A stretch of 64,000 nt of DNA. It comes from Bordetella genomosp. 4. GTDB lineage: Bacteria > Pseudomonadota > Gammaproteobacteria > Burkholderiales > Burkholderiaceae_B. A program made the translations under genes and the position numbers. Each line of letters opens with the position of its first letter. The first letter of the stretch is position 1. The DNA lies in assembly GCF_002261185.1 (NCBI RefSeq), contig NZ_NEVQ01000003.1:310001-374000 (forward strand), written 5' to 3'. The notes under the pieces were generated by a model that made no database searches, was not told the origin of the DNA, and was given only the letters and a program-made list of their open reading frames with translations. Shown here piece by piece: positions 31,095-40,425 of the stretch.

Positions 31095-32342
31095 ATGTTC
31101 GACCGTAACCGCACCTTGTCCCAGGTAGACCCCGACGTCTGGGCCGCCATCCAGAAAGAAGACGTCCGCCAGGAACAGCACATCGAGCTGATCGCCTCGG
31201 AAAACTATGCCAGCCCTGCCGTCATGGAGGCCCAGGGCACGCAGTTGACCAATAAATACGCGGAAGGCTATCCGGGCAAGCGCTACTACGGCGGCTGCGA
31301 ATATGTCGACATCGTCGAGCAACTGGCCATTGACCGCCTGAAGCAGATCTTCGGCGCCGAGGCAGCCAACGTGCAGCCCAACTCGGGCTCCCAGGCCAAT
31401 CAGGGCGTCTACATGGCCGTGCTCAAGCCGGGCGACACCGTGTTGGGCATGAGCCTGGCCGAAGGCGGTCACTTGACCCACGGCGCCTCTGTCAACGCGT
31501 CTGGCAAGCTCTACAACTTCATTTCGTACGGCCTGGATGCCAACGAAGTGCTGGACTACGAACAAGTCGAAAAGCTCGCCAAAGAACACAAGCCCAAGCT
31601 GATCGTCGCTGGTGCATCGGCCTATGCACTGCGCATCGATTTCGAACGTATGGCACGCATCGCGCACGAGAACGGCGCGCTCCTGATGGTCGACATCGCC
31701 CACTATGCTGGCCTGGTCGCCGGCGGCGTGTACCCCAACCCGTTCCCGCATGCCGATTTCGTGACCTCCACCACGCACAAATCCCTGCGTGGCCCGCGTG
31801 GCGGCGTCATCATGATGAAGGCCGAGTACGAAAAGATCATCAACTCGGCGATTTTCCCCGGCATCCAGGGTGGCCCGCTGATGCATGTCATCGCCGCCAA
31901 GGCCGTGGCTTTCAAAGAAGCTCTCTCGCCTGAGTTCAAACAGTACGCCGAACAGGTCGCCAAGAACGCCAAAGTGCTGGCTGAAACGCTGGTCAAGCGT
32001 GGCCTGCGCATCGTGTCCGGCCGCACCGAAAGCCACGTCATGCTGGTCGACCTGCGTCCCAAAGGCATTACCGGCAAAGAAGCCGAGGCCGTGTTGGGCC
32101 AGGCCCACATCACCGTCAACAAGAACGCCATCCCCAACGATCCGGAAAAGCCTTTCGTGACTAGCGGTATTCGCCTGGGCACCCCGGCCATGACCACGCG
32201 TGGTTTTACCGAAGCCGACGCCGAGCTCACGGCGAACCTGATCGCTGATGTACTGGATAACCCGCGTGACGAGGCCAACATCGCTGCCGTGCGCGCTCGC
32301 GTGAACGAGTTGACGGCTCGCCTGCCCGTCTACGGCCGTTAA
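31095..32342 (+). CDS. glyA: Serine hydroxymethyltransferase
   Basis: 415 residues. It interconverts serine and glycine with tetrahydrofolate and PLP, the main source of one-carbon units. The PLP lysine is Lys229 in [14 protein letters not shown], the same number as in E. coli. Other family blocks are [16 protein letters not shown] and [14 protein letters not shown]. It lies ahead of nrdR and the riboflavin genes, a standard order in Betaproteobacteria. Confidence 0.98.
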   Translation: MFDRNRTLSQVDPDVWAAIQKEDVRQEQHIELIASENYASPAVMEAQGTQLTNKYAEGYPGKRYYGGCEYVDIVEQLAIDRLKQIFGAEAANVQPNSGSQANQGVYMAVLKPGDTVLGMSLAEGGHLTHGASVNASGKLYNFISYGLDANEVLDYEQVEKLAKEHKPKLIVAGASAYALRIDFERMARIAHENGALLMVDIAHYAGLVAGGVYPNPFPHADFVTSTTHKSLRGPRGGVIMMKAEYEKIINSAIFPGIQGGPLMHVIAAKAVAFKEALSPEFKQYAEQVAKNAKVLAETLVKRGLRIVSGRTESHVMLVDLRPKGITGKEAEAVLGQAHITVNKNAIPNDPEKPFVTSGIRLGTPAMTTRGFTEADAELTANLIADVLDNPRDEANIAAVRARVNELTARLPVYGR

Positions 32343-32350
32343 ATCATCAA

Positions 32351-32376
32351 CGCAGGCGCTTGTTCAGGCGCCTGCG
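32351..32376 (+). terminator. Hairpin after glyA
   Basis: A 9-bp GC-rich stem (32351-32359 with 32368-32376) begins 8 bp after the stop. There is no T tract, so termination would be weak. Confidence 0.45.
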
Positions 32377-32537
32377 CATGATGGTCTGATTGAAGCTGCC
32401 TACTCGCCCGTCCGCCCAGGCGGACAGCGGTAAATTCCCCGGCTCACACCCGCGTCTGCCGTATATTTGCCACGCTGGCGCGTCATGCGCCCGCAACATT
32501 TACAATACGGCGACTGAAATGGACTGGGGGGCGCATC

Positions 32538-33017
32538 ATGAAATGCCCGTTTTGCGGCAATGTCGATACCCAGGTAGTGGATAGCCGGGTATCCGAAGAG
32601 GGCGATACGATTCGCCGCCGTCGCCGCTGCCTGTCCTGTGACAAGCGTTTCACCACCTACGAACGCATCGAGTTGGCCATGCCGTCGGTAGTCAAGCGCA
32701 ATGGCAGCCGCAGCGAATACGATCCGGCCAAGCTGCGCGGCAGCCTGTCCCTGTCCCTGCGCAAACGTCCCGTCAGCACCGACGAGGTCGACAGCGTTGT
32801 CGCTCGCATTGAAGAAACCCTCCTGGCCAGTGGCCAACGCGAGGTGTCGACTGAGCGCATTGGCGAACTGGTCATGGTCGAGCTTAAAAAGCTCGATAAA
32901 GTCGCCTACGTCCGTTTTGCCTCGGTGTACAAGAATTTCGAGGACATCGGCGAGTTTGTCGAGGCGATTCGCGAGATGCAGGGGCCCATGCTGCCGGGCA
33001 AACTACGCCGCAAATAG
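32538..33017 (+). CDS. nrdR: Transcriptional repressor NrdR
   Basis: 159 residues. NrdR senses dATP/ATP and represses ribonucleotide reductase genes. A zinc ribbon at the N-terminus has Cys3, Cys6, Cys31 and Cys34 with the Arg-rich [12 protein letters not shown]-contact loop. An ATP-cone follows (about residues 49-139), similar to the one in NrdA. Length is typical. Two good NrdR boxes in front of nrdA (7441-7487) give its likely target within this window. No box was seen in front of nrdR itself. Confidence 0.97.
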   Translation: MKCPFCGNVDTQVVDSRVSEEGDTIRRRRRCLSCDKRFTTYERIELAMPSVVKRNGSRSEYDPAKLRGSLSLSLRKRPVSTDEVDSVVARIEETLLASGQREVSTERIGELVMVELKKLDKVAYVRFASVYKNFEDIGEFVEAIREMQGPMLPGKLRRK

Positions 33018-33163
33018 CACCCGTTCGCGGTTCGTGGCCGTGCTGGGGCGGATGCCCGATTTTTGGTGACGGCGGGACGCGAGCGGCCGTCAATTCGCTT
33101 GCACACATGAGGTCGTCGTGGGCTTTCATGTGAATTGGGAACACGGCGCATACAATCGCACAC

Positions 33164-34336
33164 GTGACTGCTACAACCGATTCCGACGATATCACCTGGA
33201 TGCGCCAGGCTTTGGCGCTGGCGCGCAGCGTGATGACTTCCACCACCCCCAATCCGAGGGTAGGGTGCGTCATCGTGCGAGATGGCCGCATCGTGGGCGA
33301 AGGCGCGACTCAGCCGCCTGGTGGCCCTCATGCCGAAGTCTGCGCGTTGCGCGACGCCGCTGCCCGTGGCGAATCGGTGCAAGGCGCCACCATGTACGTG
33401 ACCCTCGAGCCCTGCAGCCATTTCGGGCGTACACCGCCATGCGCAGATGCCATTGCGGCCGCACAGCCTGCCCGCGTGGTGGTGGCCATGGGCGACCCTA
33501 ATCCCCAAGTCAATGGTCAAGGCCTCGCGCGGTTGCGGGCCGCGGGGATTGCTGTGACGACCGGAATCTGTGCCGACGAGGCGCTGGAAATCAATGCCGG
33601 ATTTATCGCCCGCATGAGCCGGGGCACGCCGTGGGCCTGGGTCAAAATGGCGGCGTCGCTCGATGGTCGCAGCGCGCTGCATAACGGCGCGTCGCAATGG
33701 ATCACCGGCGAAGCTGCGCGTGCTGATGGCCACGCTTGGCGTGCGCGCAGTTGCGTGGTGCTGACCGGCATGGGCACTATGCTCAAAGATAATCCGCGTT
33801 TGAACGTGCGCGCGGTGCCGACGACGCGAGCGCCGCGCCGGGCGGTCGTGGACGGGCGTTTTGAGGTCCCTGAAGACGCTCTGCTGTTCGACAGCGCAAA
33901 CGCCGATGGCGTAGAAACCCTGATTTTTACGGCAGATCCGCGGGCAGCGAATTCCGACAAAGCGGCTCGTCTGGCCGACAGGAATGTCCGTGTCGTCACC
34001 TTGCCCGAGGGTGATACGCATCGCGTCGATCTGCCCGCGATGATGCGCTGGCTGGGCAGCCACGACATCAACGAGGTCCATGTCGAAGCCGGTGCGGGCC
34101 TGGGCGGCGCGTTATTGTCGGCCGGTTGCGTGGACGAGTTGCTGGTCTATTTAGCGCCCGTCTTGCTCGGGGATGCTGCCGCCATGCTGCGTTTGCCGCT
34201 GATCGAGCATCTGGAACATGCCCGCCGGTTCGAGTTCACGGATACGCTTCGCCTCGGCGCAGATCTGCGGCTGCGTGCGCGAGATGCTGCCCGCTGGCAG
34301 GCTCTGCATCATGCGATCATGTGCCGTCAGGACTAG
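33164..34336 (+). CDS. ribD: Bifunctional riboflavin deaminase/reductase RibD
   Basis: 390 residues from GTG 33164. The N-terminal deaminase has the zinc site HAE (His56, Glu58) with Cys84 and Cys93 in PCSHFGRTPPC. The C-terminal reductase begins near residue 155 (WVKMAASLDGRSA). Together they carry out the second and third steps of riboflavin synthesis from GTP. The start lies only 7 bp after a TACAAT box (33151-33156) and no ribosome site is visible, so the mRNA may be leaderless; the alternative ATG at 33200 would cut into the first helix. Confidence 0.94.
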   Translation: MTATTDSDDITWMRQALALARSVMTSTTPNPRVGCVIVRDGRIVGEGATQPPGGPHAEVCALRDAAARGESVQGATMYVTLEPCSHFGRTPPCADAIAAAQPARVVVAMGDPNPQVNGQGLARLRAAGIAVTTGICADEALEINAGFIARMSRGTPWAWVKMAASLDGRSALHNGASQWITGEAARADGHAWRARSCVVLTGMGTMLKDNPRLNVRAVPTTRAPRRAVVDGRFEVPEDALLFDSANADGVETLIFTADPRAANSDKAARLADRNVRVVTLPEGDTHRVDLPAMMRWLGSHDINEVHVEAGAGLGGALLSAGCVDELLVYLAPVLLGDAAAMLRLPLIEHLEHARRFEFTDTLRLGADLRLRARDAARWQALHHAIMCRQD

Positions 34337-34402
34337 GGCGCTCGCATGGCAATGATTAAAAGGGCAATGCCCCACATTTAACGGCTAAAGGAAATCCATT
34401 CT

Positions 34403-35023
34403 ATGTTTACCGGTCTGGTCGCGGCAGTTGGCCGTATTACGCATCTAGAGCCGCTGGCAGAGACTCAGCAGGGCGGCGTACGCCTGACGATAGACGCGGG
34501 CGAGCTCGATTTGAACGACGTGCGCCTTGGCGATTCCATCGCGGTGCAGGGCGCCTGCATGACGGTGATCGCACTGCAGGCGGGTGGATTTCAGGTCGAT
34601 GTGTCGCGTGAAAGCTTGAATCTGACCACGGGATTGGATCGCGTGGGCGAGGTCAATCTCGAAAAATCACTGCGAGTCGGCGATCAAATTGGCGGCCATC
34701 TCGTGTCCGGCCATGTCGATGGCATGGGCGAAGTCCTGCGTTTTGAGGCAGTAGGGGAATCCCGCGAACTCGTGATTCGCGTGCCCGAGCATCTGGCGCG
34801 ATTTTTGGCGTACAAAGGCTCCATCACCGTCAACGGCATCAGCCTGACGGTAAACCGTGTCACGGATGTTGTAGGCGGATGTGACATCAGCATCAACATC
34901 ATTCCACACACGCAATCCGTCACTACCTTGCGCAACGTCGCCGCTGGCGATCGCGTCAATCTAGAAGTCGATACGATTGCACGCTACGTCGAACGCATGC
35001 TCAGCGTCAGTCCTTCGGTCTGA
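34403..35023 (+). CDS. ribE: Riboflavin synthase alpha chain
   Basis: 206 residues made of two similar beta-barrels, each with the lumazine-binding signature: MFTGLVAAVG...VQGACMTV, then GGHLVSGHVDG...TVNGISLTV. It dismutates two 6,7-dimethyl-8-ribityllumazines to riboflavin. AAGGA lies 9 nt before the ATG. The gene follows ribD by 66 bp. The usual next genes, ribBA and ribH, are not here, so the cluster is split. Confidence 0.96.
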   Translation: MFTGLVAAVGRITHLEPLAETQQGGVRLTIDAGELDLNDVRLGDSIAVQGACMTVIALQAGGFQVDVSRESLNLTTGLDRVGEVNLEKSLRVGDQIGGHLVSGHVDGMGEVLRFEAVGESRELVIRVPEHLARFLAYKGSITVNGISLTVNRVTDVVGGCDISINIIPHTQSVTTLRNVAAGDRVNLEVDTIARYVERMLSVSPSV

Positions 35024-35413
35024 TTCTTGCGGATGCTATCTCGCGAAAGCAAATCAGCACCCGGCGTGCCTGGGCGCGCTTTTTTCGGCTGCTGTTGCGC
35101 ACCATTCGTGCGCCTAATGCGCGCTGCTTGTGCAGTCGCGGCGTGAGTTTGCGTCTCTGATATGCACTGAAACGTGCATTACCAGCTTTCACACGATTTT
35201 GATGATTCTTTGCTTGATTCGCGGAACTTGTTCCTGGATGCTATAGCCTAACGTAACACAGGCTCGTTAACCCAATCTATGGTGTGTGCCGAAAGCAACA
35301 TATCAAGATGATGTGCATAATCCCATTACGAGAAAGTCTAGCGACATTCGAAAATGAGGAACACAATGGGATGACGGACTCGTTAACCGACCATGAGCTG
35401 TAGGAGGTTCTCC
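35024..35413. promoter_or_regulatory. Long control region upstream of the prkA operon
   Basis: A 390-bp stretch without a credible gene. Three things stand out: a 10-bp direct repeat CTCGTTAACC at 35263-35272 and 35379-35388; an 8-bp inverted repeat ATCCCATT/AATGGGAT at 35320-35327 and 35365-35372; and a TATAGC box with TG ahead (about 35249-35256) that could be an extended -10. E. coli yeaGH depends on stationary-phase and nitrogen sigma factors, but I cannot find a convincing sigma-54 site here. Confidence 0.4.
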
Positions 35414-37339
35414 GTGCAAAACATCGTCGAAGGCTTCAAGTCGCTGTATGCGCAAGACCAGGAAACCGAGCTTTCCCTCGAGGAATATCTCGATCTGGTC
35501 AGAAGTGATCCCATGGCATATGCCAGTCCCGCAGAACGCATGTTGGCGGCGATAGGGGAGCCGGAACTCATCGATACGCGCAATGATCCGCGCTTGTCCC
35601 GGTTGTTTTCCAACCGAGTGGTGCGGCGCTATCCCGCTTTTAAAGAGTTTTTCGGTCTGGAAGACGTCATCGATCAAATCGTGGCTTTCTTCAAGCACGC
35701 GGCTCAAGGGCTCGAGGAACGCAAGCAGATCCTGTACTTGCTGGGGCCGGTCGGCGGCGGTAAATCCTCCATTGCAGAACGGTTAAAAGTGCTGATGGAG
35801 GCTTATCCCATCTACGCGCTGAAAGGCTCGCCCATCAACGAGTCGCCCCTGGGTCTGTTTCATCCCGACCGGTTCGGCGATACGCTTGAAAAAGAATACG
35901 GCATTCCCCGCCGCTATCTCAGCGGCATCATGTCGCCGTGGGCAGTCAAACGCTTGAAGGAGTTCGATGGCGACATCTCGAAGTTTCGCGTGGTGCGCCT
36001 GAACCCGTCAGTATTGCGCCAAGTGGCGATTGCGAAAACCGAGCCCGGCGACGAAAACAACCAGGATATTTCCTCGCTGGTCGGCAAGGTCGATATCCGC
36101 AAACTCGATCGCCACTCGCAGGACGATCCCGACGCCTACAGCTACTCCGGCGGCTTGTGCCTGGCCAACCAGGGCCTGCTCGAATTCGTCGAGATGTTCA
36201 AGGCGCCCATCAAGATGCTGCACCCCTTGCTGACGGCGACGCAAGAAGGCAACTTCAAGGGCACCGAAGGGTTCTCCGCCATTCCGTTCAATGGCCTGAT
36301 CCTGGCGCACTCGAACGAATCCGAATGGCAGACCTTCCGCAACAACAAGCACAACGAGGCCTTCCTTGACCGTATCTATATCGTCAAGGTGCCGTACTGC
36401 CTGCAAGTCACCGAAGAAATCGAGATCTACAACAAGCTCCTGCGCAATAGTTCGCTGTCCAAGGCGCCATGCGCCCCGGGCACGCTGGATATGATGGCGC
36501 AGTTCTCGGTGTTGACGCGTCTGAAAGAGCCGGAAAATTCCAGCATCTATTCCAAGCTGCGGGTCTATGACGGCGAATCGCTGAAAGACGTCGATCCCAA
36601 AGCCAAGGCGTTGCAGGAATACAAAGAGTACGCCGGTACCGACGAAGGCATGACCGGGGTATCGACCCGTTTTGCCTACAAGATACTGTCCAGCGTGTTC
36701 AACCACGACCAGACCGAGGTGGCCGCGAACCCTGTGCACCTGATGTACGTGCTGGAGCAGCGCATCGGCCGCGAGGACTACCCCGAGGAAATCCGCCGCC
36801 GTTATCTGGATTTCATCAAGGGCTACCTCGCCCCGCGCTATGCGGAATTCATCGGCAAGGAAATCCAGACCGCTTATCTGGAGTCCTATTCCGAGTACGG
36901 GCAAAACATTTTCGACCGCTATGTAACTTTTGCCGATTGCTGGATCCAGGACGAGGAATTCCGCGATCCCGAGACGGGCGAGAGCTTTGACCGCAGCGCG
37001 TTGAACGACGAGCTCGAGAAAATCGAAAAACCTGCGGGTATTGCCAACCCCAAGGACTTCCGCAACGAAATCGTGAACTTTGTATTGCGCGCCCGTGCCA
37101 ATAACGCTGGCCGCAATCCGACCTGGACCAGCTACGAAAAACTGCGCGAAGTGATCGAGAAGAAAATGTTCTCGAATACCGAAGACCTGTTGCCGGTGAT
37201 CTCTTTCAACGCGAAAGCTTCCGCGGAAGACAAATCCAAGCATCAGAGCTTTGTCGATCGTATGGTGGACAAGGGCTACACCGAGAAGCAGGTCCGCTTG
37301 CTGTGCGAGTGGTATTTGAGAGTGAGGAAGTCATCCTGA
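35414..37339 (+). CDS. prkA: PrkA (YeaG) AAA+ serine protein kinase
   Basis: 641 residues from a GTG at 35414, with TAGGAGG 6 nt ahead. The N-terminal AAA+ part has a Walker A GPVGGGKSS (Lys about residue 117); the C-terminal part is the PrkA kinase domain. In E. coli, YeaG acts with YeaH in sustained nitrogen starvation and stationary-phase survival, and in Bacillus PrkA affects sporulation. It is the first gene of a three-gene operon with yeaH and spoVR, the conserved set in Proteobacteria. Confidence 0.96.
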   Translation: MQNIVEGFKSLYAQDQETELSLEEYLDLVRSDPMAYASPAERMLAAIGEPELIDTRNDPRLSRLFSNRVVRRYPAFKEFFGLEDVIDQIVAFFKHAAQGLEERKQILYLLGPVGGGKSSIAERLKVLMEAYPIYALKGSPINESPLGLFHPDRFGDTLEKEYGIPRRYLSGIMSPWAVKRLKEFDGDISKFRVVRLNPSVLRQVAIAKTEPGDENNQDISSLVGKVDIRKLDRHSQDDPDAYSYSGGLCLANQGLLEFVEMFKAPIKMLHPLLTATQEGNFKGTEGFSAIPFNGLILAHSNESEWQTFRNNKHNEAFLDRIYIVKVPYCLQVTEEIEIYNKLLRNSSLSKAPCAPGTLDMMAQFSVLTRLKEPENSSIYSKLRVYDGESLKDVDPKAKALQEYKEYAGTDEGMTGVSTRFAYKILSSVFNHDQTEVAANPVHLMYVLEQRIGREDYPEEIRRRYLDFIKGYLAPRYAEFIGKEIQTAYLESYSEYGQNIFDRYVTFADCWIQDEEFRDPETGESFDRSALNDELEKIEKPAGIANPKDFRNEIVNFVLRARANNAGRNPTWTSYEKLREVIEKKMFSNTEDLLPVISFNAKASAEDKSKHQSFVDRMVDKGYTEKQVRLLCEWYLRVRKSS

Positions 37340-37351
37340 GCGAGGTGAATC

Positions 37352-38617
37352 ATGAATTCACTGATCGACCGGCGTCTGAATGGCCGCAATAAAAGCGCGG
37401 TCAATCGGGAACGCTTTCTCAGGCGATACAAAGACCAGATCCGCAAGGCCGTGCAGGATATGGTGCGCGAGCGGTCCATCGAAGACATGGACCAGGGTGG
37501 GGAAATCAACCTGCCCACTCGCGATATCTCCGAGCCGCATTTCAGGCACGGCCAGGGTGGCGATCGCGAGCTGGTGCATCCTGGCAACCGCGAGTTCGTC
37601 AAAGGCGATACGTTCCAGCGTCCGCAGGGCGGGCAGGGACAAGGCGGGTCTGAGCCCGGCGAAGGTGAATCGGTAGATCAATTCACCTTCAGCCTGTCTC
37701 GCGCCGAATTCCTGAACCTGTTCTTCGAGGACCTGGAGCTGCCGCACCTGATACGTACCCAGCTGGGCGACGTAGAGCAAAAGAAATGGCAGCGCGCGGG
37801 GTATACGACCACGGGCTCGCCGAGCCTCTTGAGCGTCAGCCGCACGCTCAAGGCCTCGTTATCGCGACGCGTCGCATTGACCGTCGCTGCGCGTGCCGCG
37901 TTGGAGGCTGCACAGGCCAAACTGGATGCTGCGATCGCGAAGGGTGCTCCGCAAGCTGAGATAGACGCCTTGCGCCAAGAGGTCGAAGATTGCCAGCAGC
38001 ACCTGGACAATGTCCCGTTTCTCGACGATCTGGATCTGCGCTATCGCAACCGTATTTCTGTCTCCATGCCGATGGCGCGCGCCGTGATGTTCTGTCTGAT
38101 GGACGTCTCCGGCTCGATGGACGAAGGCAAGAAAGATCTCGCTAAACGCTTCTTTACGCTGCTGTACTTGTTCCTTTCGCGTAAATACGAGCATGTGGAT
38201 GTGGTGTTCATCCGTCACACCGACAATGCCGAGGAAGTCGACGAGCAGACCTTTTTCTACGATCCCAAGAGCGGCGGCACCATCGTGTTGTCGGCCCTGG
38301 AGCTGATGAACGAGATCGTGCAGAAACGCTACCCGCCCAGCGCCTGGAACGTCTATGCGGCGCAGGCCAGCGATGGCGATTCATTTGGCGCCGACGCCGG
38401 TAAAAGCGCGCGTTATCTGGCTGAAAATCTGTTGCCCGCCACGCGCTATTTCGCGTACATCGAGGTCCCGGATTCGCCAGAGGCCCGCAAGAGCAGCCTG
38501 TGGGCCGAATACGAACAAAAAACGGCGCCGCATTTTGTGATGCGCCGGATCTGCGAACGCGGAGAGATCTATCCCGTGTTTCATGATCTGTTCAAGAAGG
38601 AGCCCGTAACATCATGA
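37352..38617 (+). CDS. yeaH: YeaH/DUF444 protein with VWA-like domain
   Basis: 421 residues. A basic N-terminus (IDRRLNGRNKSAVNRERFLRRY) and a glycine-rich linker (about residues 90-108) precede a C-terminal von Willebrand A-type domain. Its MIDAS metal site DVSGS starts at Asp251, with a Thr and Asp in later loops. YeaH is the partner of the YeaG/PrkA kinase. It starts 12 bp after prkA and overlaps spoVR by 4 bp (ATGA), so the three genes are translated as one block. Confidence 0.95.
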   Translation: MNSLIDRRLNGRNKSAVNRERFLRRYKDQIRKAVQDMVRERSIEDMDQGGEINLPTRDISEPHFRHGQGGDRELVHPGNREFVKGDTFQRPQGGQGQGGSEPGEGESVDQFTFSLSRAEFLNLFFEDLELPHLIRTQLGDVEQKKWQRAGYTTTGSPSLLSVSRTLKASLSRRVALTVAARAALEAAQAKLDAAIAKGAPQAEIDALRQEVEDCQQHLDNVPFLDDLDLRYRNRISVSMPMARAVMFCLMDVSGSMDEGKKDLAKRFFTLLYLFLSRKYEHVDVVFIRHTDNAEEVDEQTFFYDPKSGGTIVLSALELMNEIVQKRYPPSAWNVYAAQASDGDSFGADAGKSARYLAENLLPATRYFAYIEVPDSPEARKSSLWAEYEQKTAPHFVMRRICERGEIYPVFHDLFKKEPVTS

Positions 38618-40179
38618 ACGCACTGACTGGCTCTCGTGCCGAGCTGGAGGCCCTGCAAGGGGCTCGGCCCATTTCCGAAGACTCCGAATGGACCTTCGAA
38701 CTCATCCAGCGTTATGACGAAGCCATCGCCGAGGTGGCCGAAGAATTCGGTCTGGACACCTACCCGAACCAGATCGAGGTGATTACCTCTGAGCAGATGC
38801 TGGACGCCTATGCGTCAGCGGGCCTGCCCATCGGCTATCCACACTGGTCCTATGGCAAGGAATTCATCCGCAACGAGCAGTTCTATCGCCGCGGGATGCA
38901 AGGGCTGGCGTATGAGATCGTCATTAACTCCAACCCCTGCATTGCCTATCTGATGGAAGAAAACACCATGGCCATGCAGGCCCTGGTGATCGCCCATGCC
39001 TGCTACGGGCACAACTCGTTTTTCAAAGGCAACTATCTGTTCCGTCAGTGGACGGACGCCGACAGCATTCTGGATTACCTGGTCTTTGCGCGTAAATACG
39101 TCATGGACTGCGAAAGCCGCTACGGTATCGATGCGGTGGAGTCTTTGCTGGACTCTTGTCATGCCCTGACGCCTCACGGTGTAGACCGCTACAAGCGTCC
39201 CACCCCTATGTCGTACAAAGAAGAAGCCCAACGCCAGGCCGAGCGGGCCGAACACGCCCGGCTGCAATACAACGATCTATGGCGCACCTTGCCGCGTGTC
39301 GAAGCCGACGCGGCCTCGGAAAAGCAGCGCGTCGTCTTTCCTCCAGAGCCCGAGGAAAACCTGCTGTATTTCATCGAGAAGCATTCGCCGAAACTGGAGC
39401 CCTGGCAGAAAGAACTGGTGCGCATCGTGCGCAAGATCGCGCAGTATTTCTACCCGCAAGGGCAGACCAAGGTCATGAACGAAGGCTGGGCCACGTTCTG
39501 GCACTACACCATCCTGAATCGCCTGCACGAAAAAGGCCTGGTGACCGATGGCTTCATGATGGAGTTCCTGCAGAGCCATACCAATGTCGTCAGCCAACGC
39601 GGTTTTGACGAGCGAGGCTACGGCGGCATCAATCCCTATGCGCTGGGGTTTGCCATGATGCAGGACATCCGCCGTATCTGCGAATCACCCACGGAAGAGG
39701 ACCGAAAGTGGTTCCCTGATATCGCAGGCAGCGACTGGATCAAGACGCTGGATTTTGCAATGCGCAATTTCAAGGACGAGTCGTTTATCTCGCAATACCT
39801 GTCGCCGCGCCTCATCCGTGAGTTCCGCTTTTTCGCGATCGCTGACCACGAGGCCAACCCTGTGCTGGAGGTCGCCGCGATTCATGACGACGAGGGCTAT
39901 CGCCACATTCGTAAACTCCTGGCCGAGCAGCACAACCGGGACAATCAGGTGCCGGACATCCAGATCGTACGTTATCGCCGCGAGTCGGATCGTTCGTTGG
40001 TGCTGCGGCACTTGCGCACGCGAGGCCGGCCATTAGCGGCCGAAGATGCCGATCAGGTCATGAAGCACCTGGGCCGCTTATGGGGCTTTAAAGTCCGGCT
40101 GGAAGAAACCGAGGCTGATGGGACGGTAAGCTCATACCGCGAGGTCAACCCGACTGCGCCGTATCGCGAAGGTATCTAG
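38614..40179 (+). CDS. SpoVR-family protein (YcgB)
   Basis: 521 residues, the usual length of the SpoVR/YcgB family. The protein has the conserved segments EDSEWTFELIQRYDEAIAEVAEEF and a His-rich AHACYGHNSFFKGN. The metal-binding-like motif EGWATFWHYTILN near residue 291 recalls zinc peptidases. Biochemical activity is unknown; in Bacillus SpoVR is needed for spore cortex formation. It is translationally coupled to yeaH (ATGA overlap), which ties it to the PrkA stress pathway. Confidence 0.94.
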   Translation: MNALTGSRAELEALQGARPISEDSEWTFELIQRYDEAIAEVAEEFGLDTYPNQIEVITSEQMLDAYASAGLPIGYPHWSYGKEFIRNEQFYRRGMQGLAYEIVINSNPCIAYLMEENTMAMQALVIAHACYGHNSFFKGNYLFRQWTDADSILDYLVFARKYVMDCESRYGIDAVESLLDSCHALTPHGVDRYKRPTPMSYKEEAQRQAERAEHARLQYNDLWRTLPRVEADAASEKQRVVFPPEPEENLLYFIEKHSPKLEPWQKELVRIVRKIAQYFYPQGQTKVMNEGWATFWHYTILNRLHEKGLVTDGFMMEFLQSHTNVVSQRGFDERGYGGINPYALGFAMMQDIRRICESPTEEDRKWFPDIAGSDWIKTLDFAMRNFKDESFISQYLSPRLIREFRFFAIADHEANPVLEVAAIHDDEGYRHIRKLLAEQHNRDNQVPDIQIVRYRRESDRSLVLRHLRTRGRPLAAEDADQVMKHLGRLWGFKVRLEETEADGTVSSYREVNPTAPYREGI

Positions 40180-40332
40180 CTGAGCGTGGCTCGCTGCGTC
40201 GCTGTTTTCTATGCCACCCAGCGTAGGCGCGGGCGACACATTTGCGCATGCGACTTCTACATGCAAGTGACGGTTTGCTGGCGTCTGCGGCGCCATCGTA
40301 TCAATCGTCATCTGCCACACATAGTGACCCCC

Positions 40333-40338
40333 TATAAT
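40333..40338 (+). promoter_or_regulatory. -10 box upstream of the nadQ-like gene
   Basis: A perfect TATAAT with no clear -35 at the right distance. The 246-bp spacer after spoVR has no terminator that I can see. Confidence 0.4.
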
Positions 40339-40425
40339 TCAGAGCAGCCTACAACCTGAAGCGTGTGTCAGGCTGTGGGACTACCTTTTGCCCGTCATGG
40401 TTTGCTTTGCATTCTGGAGCCGCTA

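Noticed and set aside
35007-35192. A 61-codon basic minus-strand frame after ribE
   Set aside because: It overlaps the end of ribE, has no ribosome site, and its Arg/Lys richness is common in chance GC-rich frames. It may be worth a conservation check but is not supported.
35024-35413. Sigma-54 promoter for the prkA operon
   Set aside because: Expected from E. coli yeaGH, but no sequence with the -24 GG and -12 GC spacing of TGGCAC-N5-TTGC was found.
36008-37243. A 411-codon open frame on the minus strand inside prkA
   Set aside because: Shadow frame of prkA with low-complexity composition and no ribosome site. Similar shadows lie opposite glyA (31071-32108) and the TRAP gene (20940-22091).
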